IMG/VR virus record: IMGVR_UViG_3300006921_004083
Coordinates: 1 to 64,000 of that record
Strand: one strand, 5' to 3'
Length of the DNA: 64,000 nt
DNA from: a virus
In this document: positions 63,432-64,000 of the stretch, piece by piece
Numbering within the stretch: the first letter of the stretch is position 1
How the letters are laid out: each line of letters starts with the position of its first letter
Notes under the pieces: model-generated
The model's input: only the letters and a program-made list of their open reading frames with translations
The model's database searches: none
What the model was told of the DNA's origin: nothing
Program-made: the position numbers and the translations under genes

Positions 63432-64000
63432 ATGACAGATAGAAATTTTGGGTACTTAGGAGATAAATTCCAATTAAAGTTACTTTCACTTTTAATAGTG
63501 GACAACAAGTTTGCAGACAACATAGTAGAGTCGATAGAACCAACATATTTTGATGACCAATATTGTAGATTATTGATGCAATTAATTAAAGAATATTATA
63601 CAAAATATGAAACGGTTCCTACACATGATTCTTTAGACCAACTTATTAGAATTGAGGTGTCAAACGAAACGGCAAAAGAATACTTAAAAGATACCTTAAA
63701 AAAATTAAAGGATCAAGATTTTGCAGATGCGGATTTCACCCAACAAACAGCCTTAAAATTTTGTAAACAACAAGAAATAAAAAAAGCCATTTCTAGTTCA
63801 GAAAAAATAATGTCTAACGGTAATTTCGAAGACTATGATAAGATAGAAGATTTGTTTAGAAAGGCACTAAGTGTTGGTAATGATAAGGAAGATGGTATTG
63901 ATGTGTTTACCGCTCTAGAAGATGTATTGGCAGATGACTTTAGACACCCAGTGGCGACAGGAATAACAGGAATCGATAACATTACTAATGGAGGACTATC
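63432..64000 (+). CDS. 41: Replicative DNA helicase, T4 gp41/DnaB-like (3' end outside window)
   Basis: The first 189 residues are present, starting MTDRNFGYLGDKFQLKLLS. They form the helical N-terminal domain of DnaB-type helicases, with EPTYFDDQYCRLLMQLI, then a linker helix region and TGITGIDNITNGGLS, the start of the RecA-like ATPase domain just before its Walker A. The ATPase motifs lie beyond the right edge. It unwinds DNA ahead of the polymerase and works with primase. Placement after uvsX and rnh supports the call. Confidence 0.85.
   Translation, partial: MTDRNFGYLGDKFQLKLLSLLIVDNKFADNIVESIEPTYFDDQYCRLLMQLIKEYYTKYETVPTHDSLDQLIRIEVSNETAKEYLKDTLKKLKDQDFADADFTQQTALKFCKQQEIKKAISSSEKIMSNGNFEDYDKIEDLFRKALSVGNDKEDGIDVFTALEDVLADDFRHPVATGITGIDNITNGGL

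Overview
The window is a 64 kb stretch of an AT-rich, T4-like contractile-tailed phage genome. Recognisable T4-type genes include family B DNA polymerase (gp43), gp32, UvsX, RNase H, the start of a gp41-type helicase, tail tube gp19, two gp18-type sheaths, gp26- and gp53-like baseplate proteins, and neck/terminator genes resembling gp13 and gp15. Two features suggest a Bacteroidetes host. Many start codons follow A-rich leaders with little Shine-Dalgarno sequence, and the DNA polymerase gene has a TAnnTTTG-type promoter box in front of it. The phage cannot be named from sequence alone, and I saw no tRNA, CRISPR array, insertion sequence or integrase.

Region 1 (1-12,319, minus strand) is one tightly packed operon. 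It carries sugar-nucleotide and glycosyltransferase genes with a dUTPase and a DEDDy exonuclease between them. In transcription order: GT4 glycosyltransferase, exonuclease, dut, two-domain GT2, small GT2, GT-B glycosyltransferase, NAD-dependent sugar epimerase/dehydratase, formyltransferase, HisH-like, HisF-like, WbpG-like amidotransferase, WbpE-like aminotransferase, WbpB-like oxidoreductase (cut by the window edge). The hisH-hisF-wbpG trio with wbpE and wbpB is the signature of a 2,3-diamino-uronic acid sugar carrying an acetamidino group. The HisF copy has Leu at the position of the catalytic Asp11, so it is not a histidine enzyme.

Region 2 (12,431-21,471, plus) holds adhesion genes: a large glycine-rich virion protein, a small BppU-like protein, a 1,622-residue fiber built from YadA-like beta-roll repeats in repeated modules, and a small Cys-containing protein. 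Region 3 (21,536-32,726) has DNA polymerase, a block of small unknown genes, a gp13-like neck protein, an S74-chaperone fiber-like protein, a lone minus-strand SNF2-type helicase, and gp14/gp15-position genes. A 57-residue ribbon-helix-helix-like gene lies convergent to the gp15-like gene. Region 4 (33,024-59,905) is the tail module: two sheath paralogs, a HAD-like protein, tail tube, gp26-like protein with an overlapping small ORF, an unknown tail protein, tape measure, a 1,440-residue tail protein, gp53-like protein, and a 2,611-residue hub protein ending in a GH18-like barrel. Region 5 (60,062-end) is the replication/recombination module: gp32, uvsX, rnh, an unknown gene and gp41.

Transcription appears to be organised by a recurrent motif, TATTTATA, often followed by nTAAAA, just upstream of plus-strand transcription units. 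It is the reverse complement of the T4 late promoter core. Hairpin terminators follow gp19, the gp26-region small ORF and the block ending at 59,905. The polymerase and gp32 genes instead share a TTTTGTATATTT(G/A) element, suggesting a separate earlier class.
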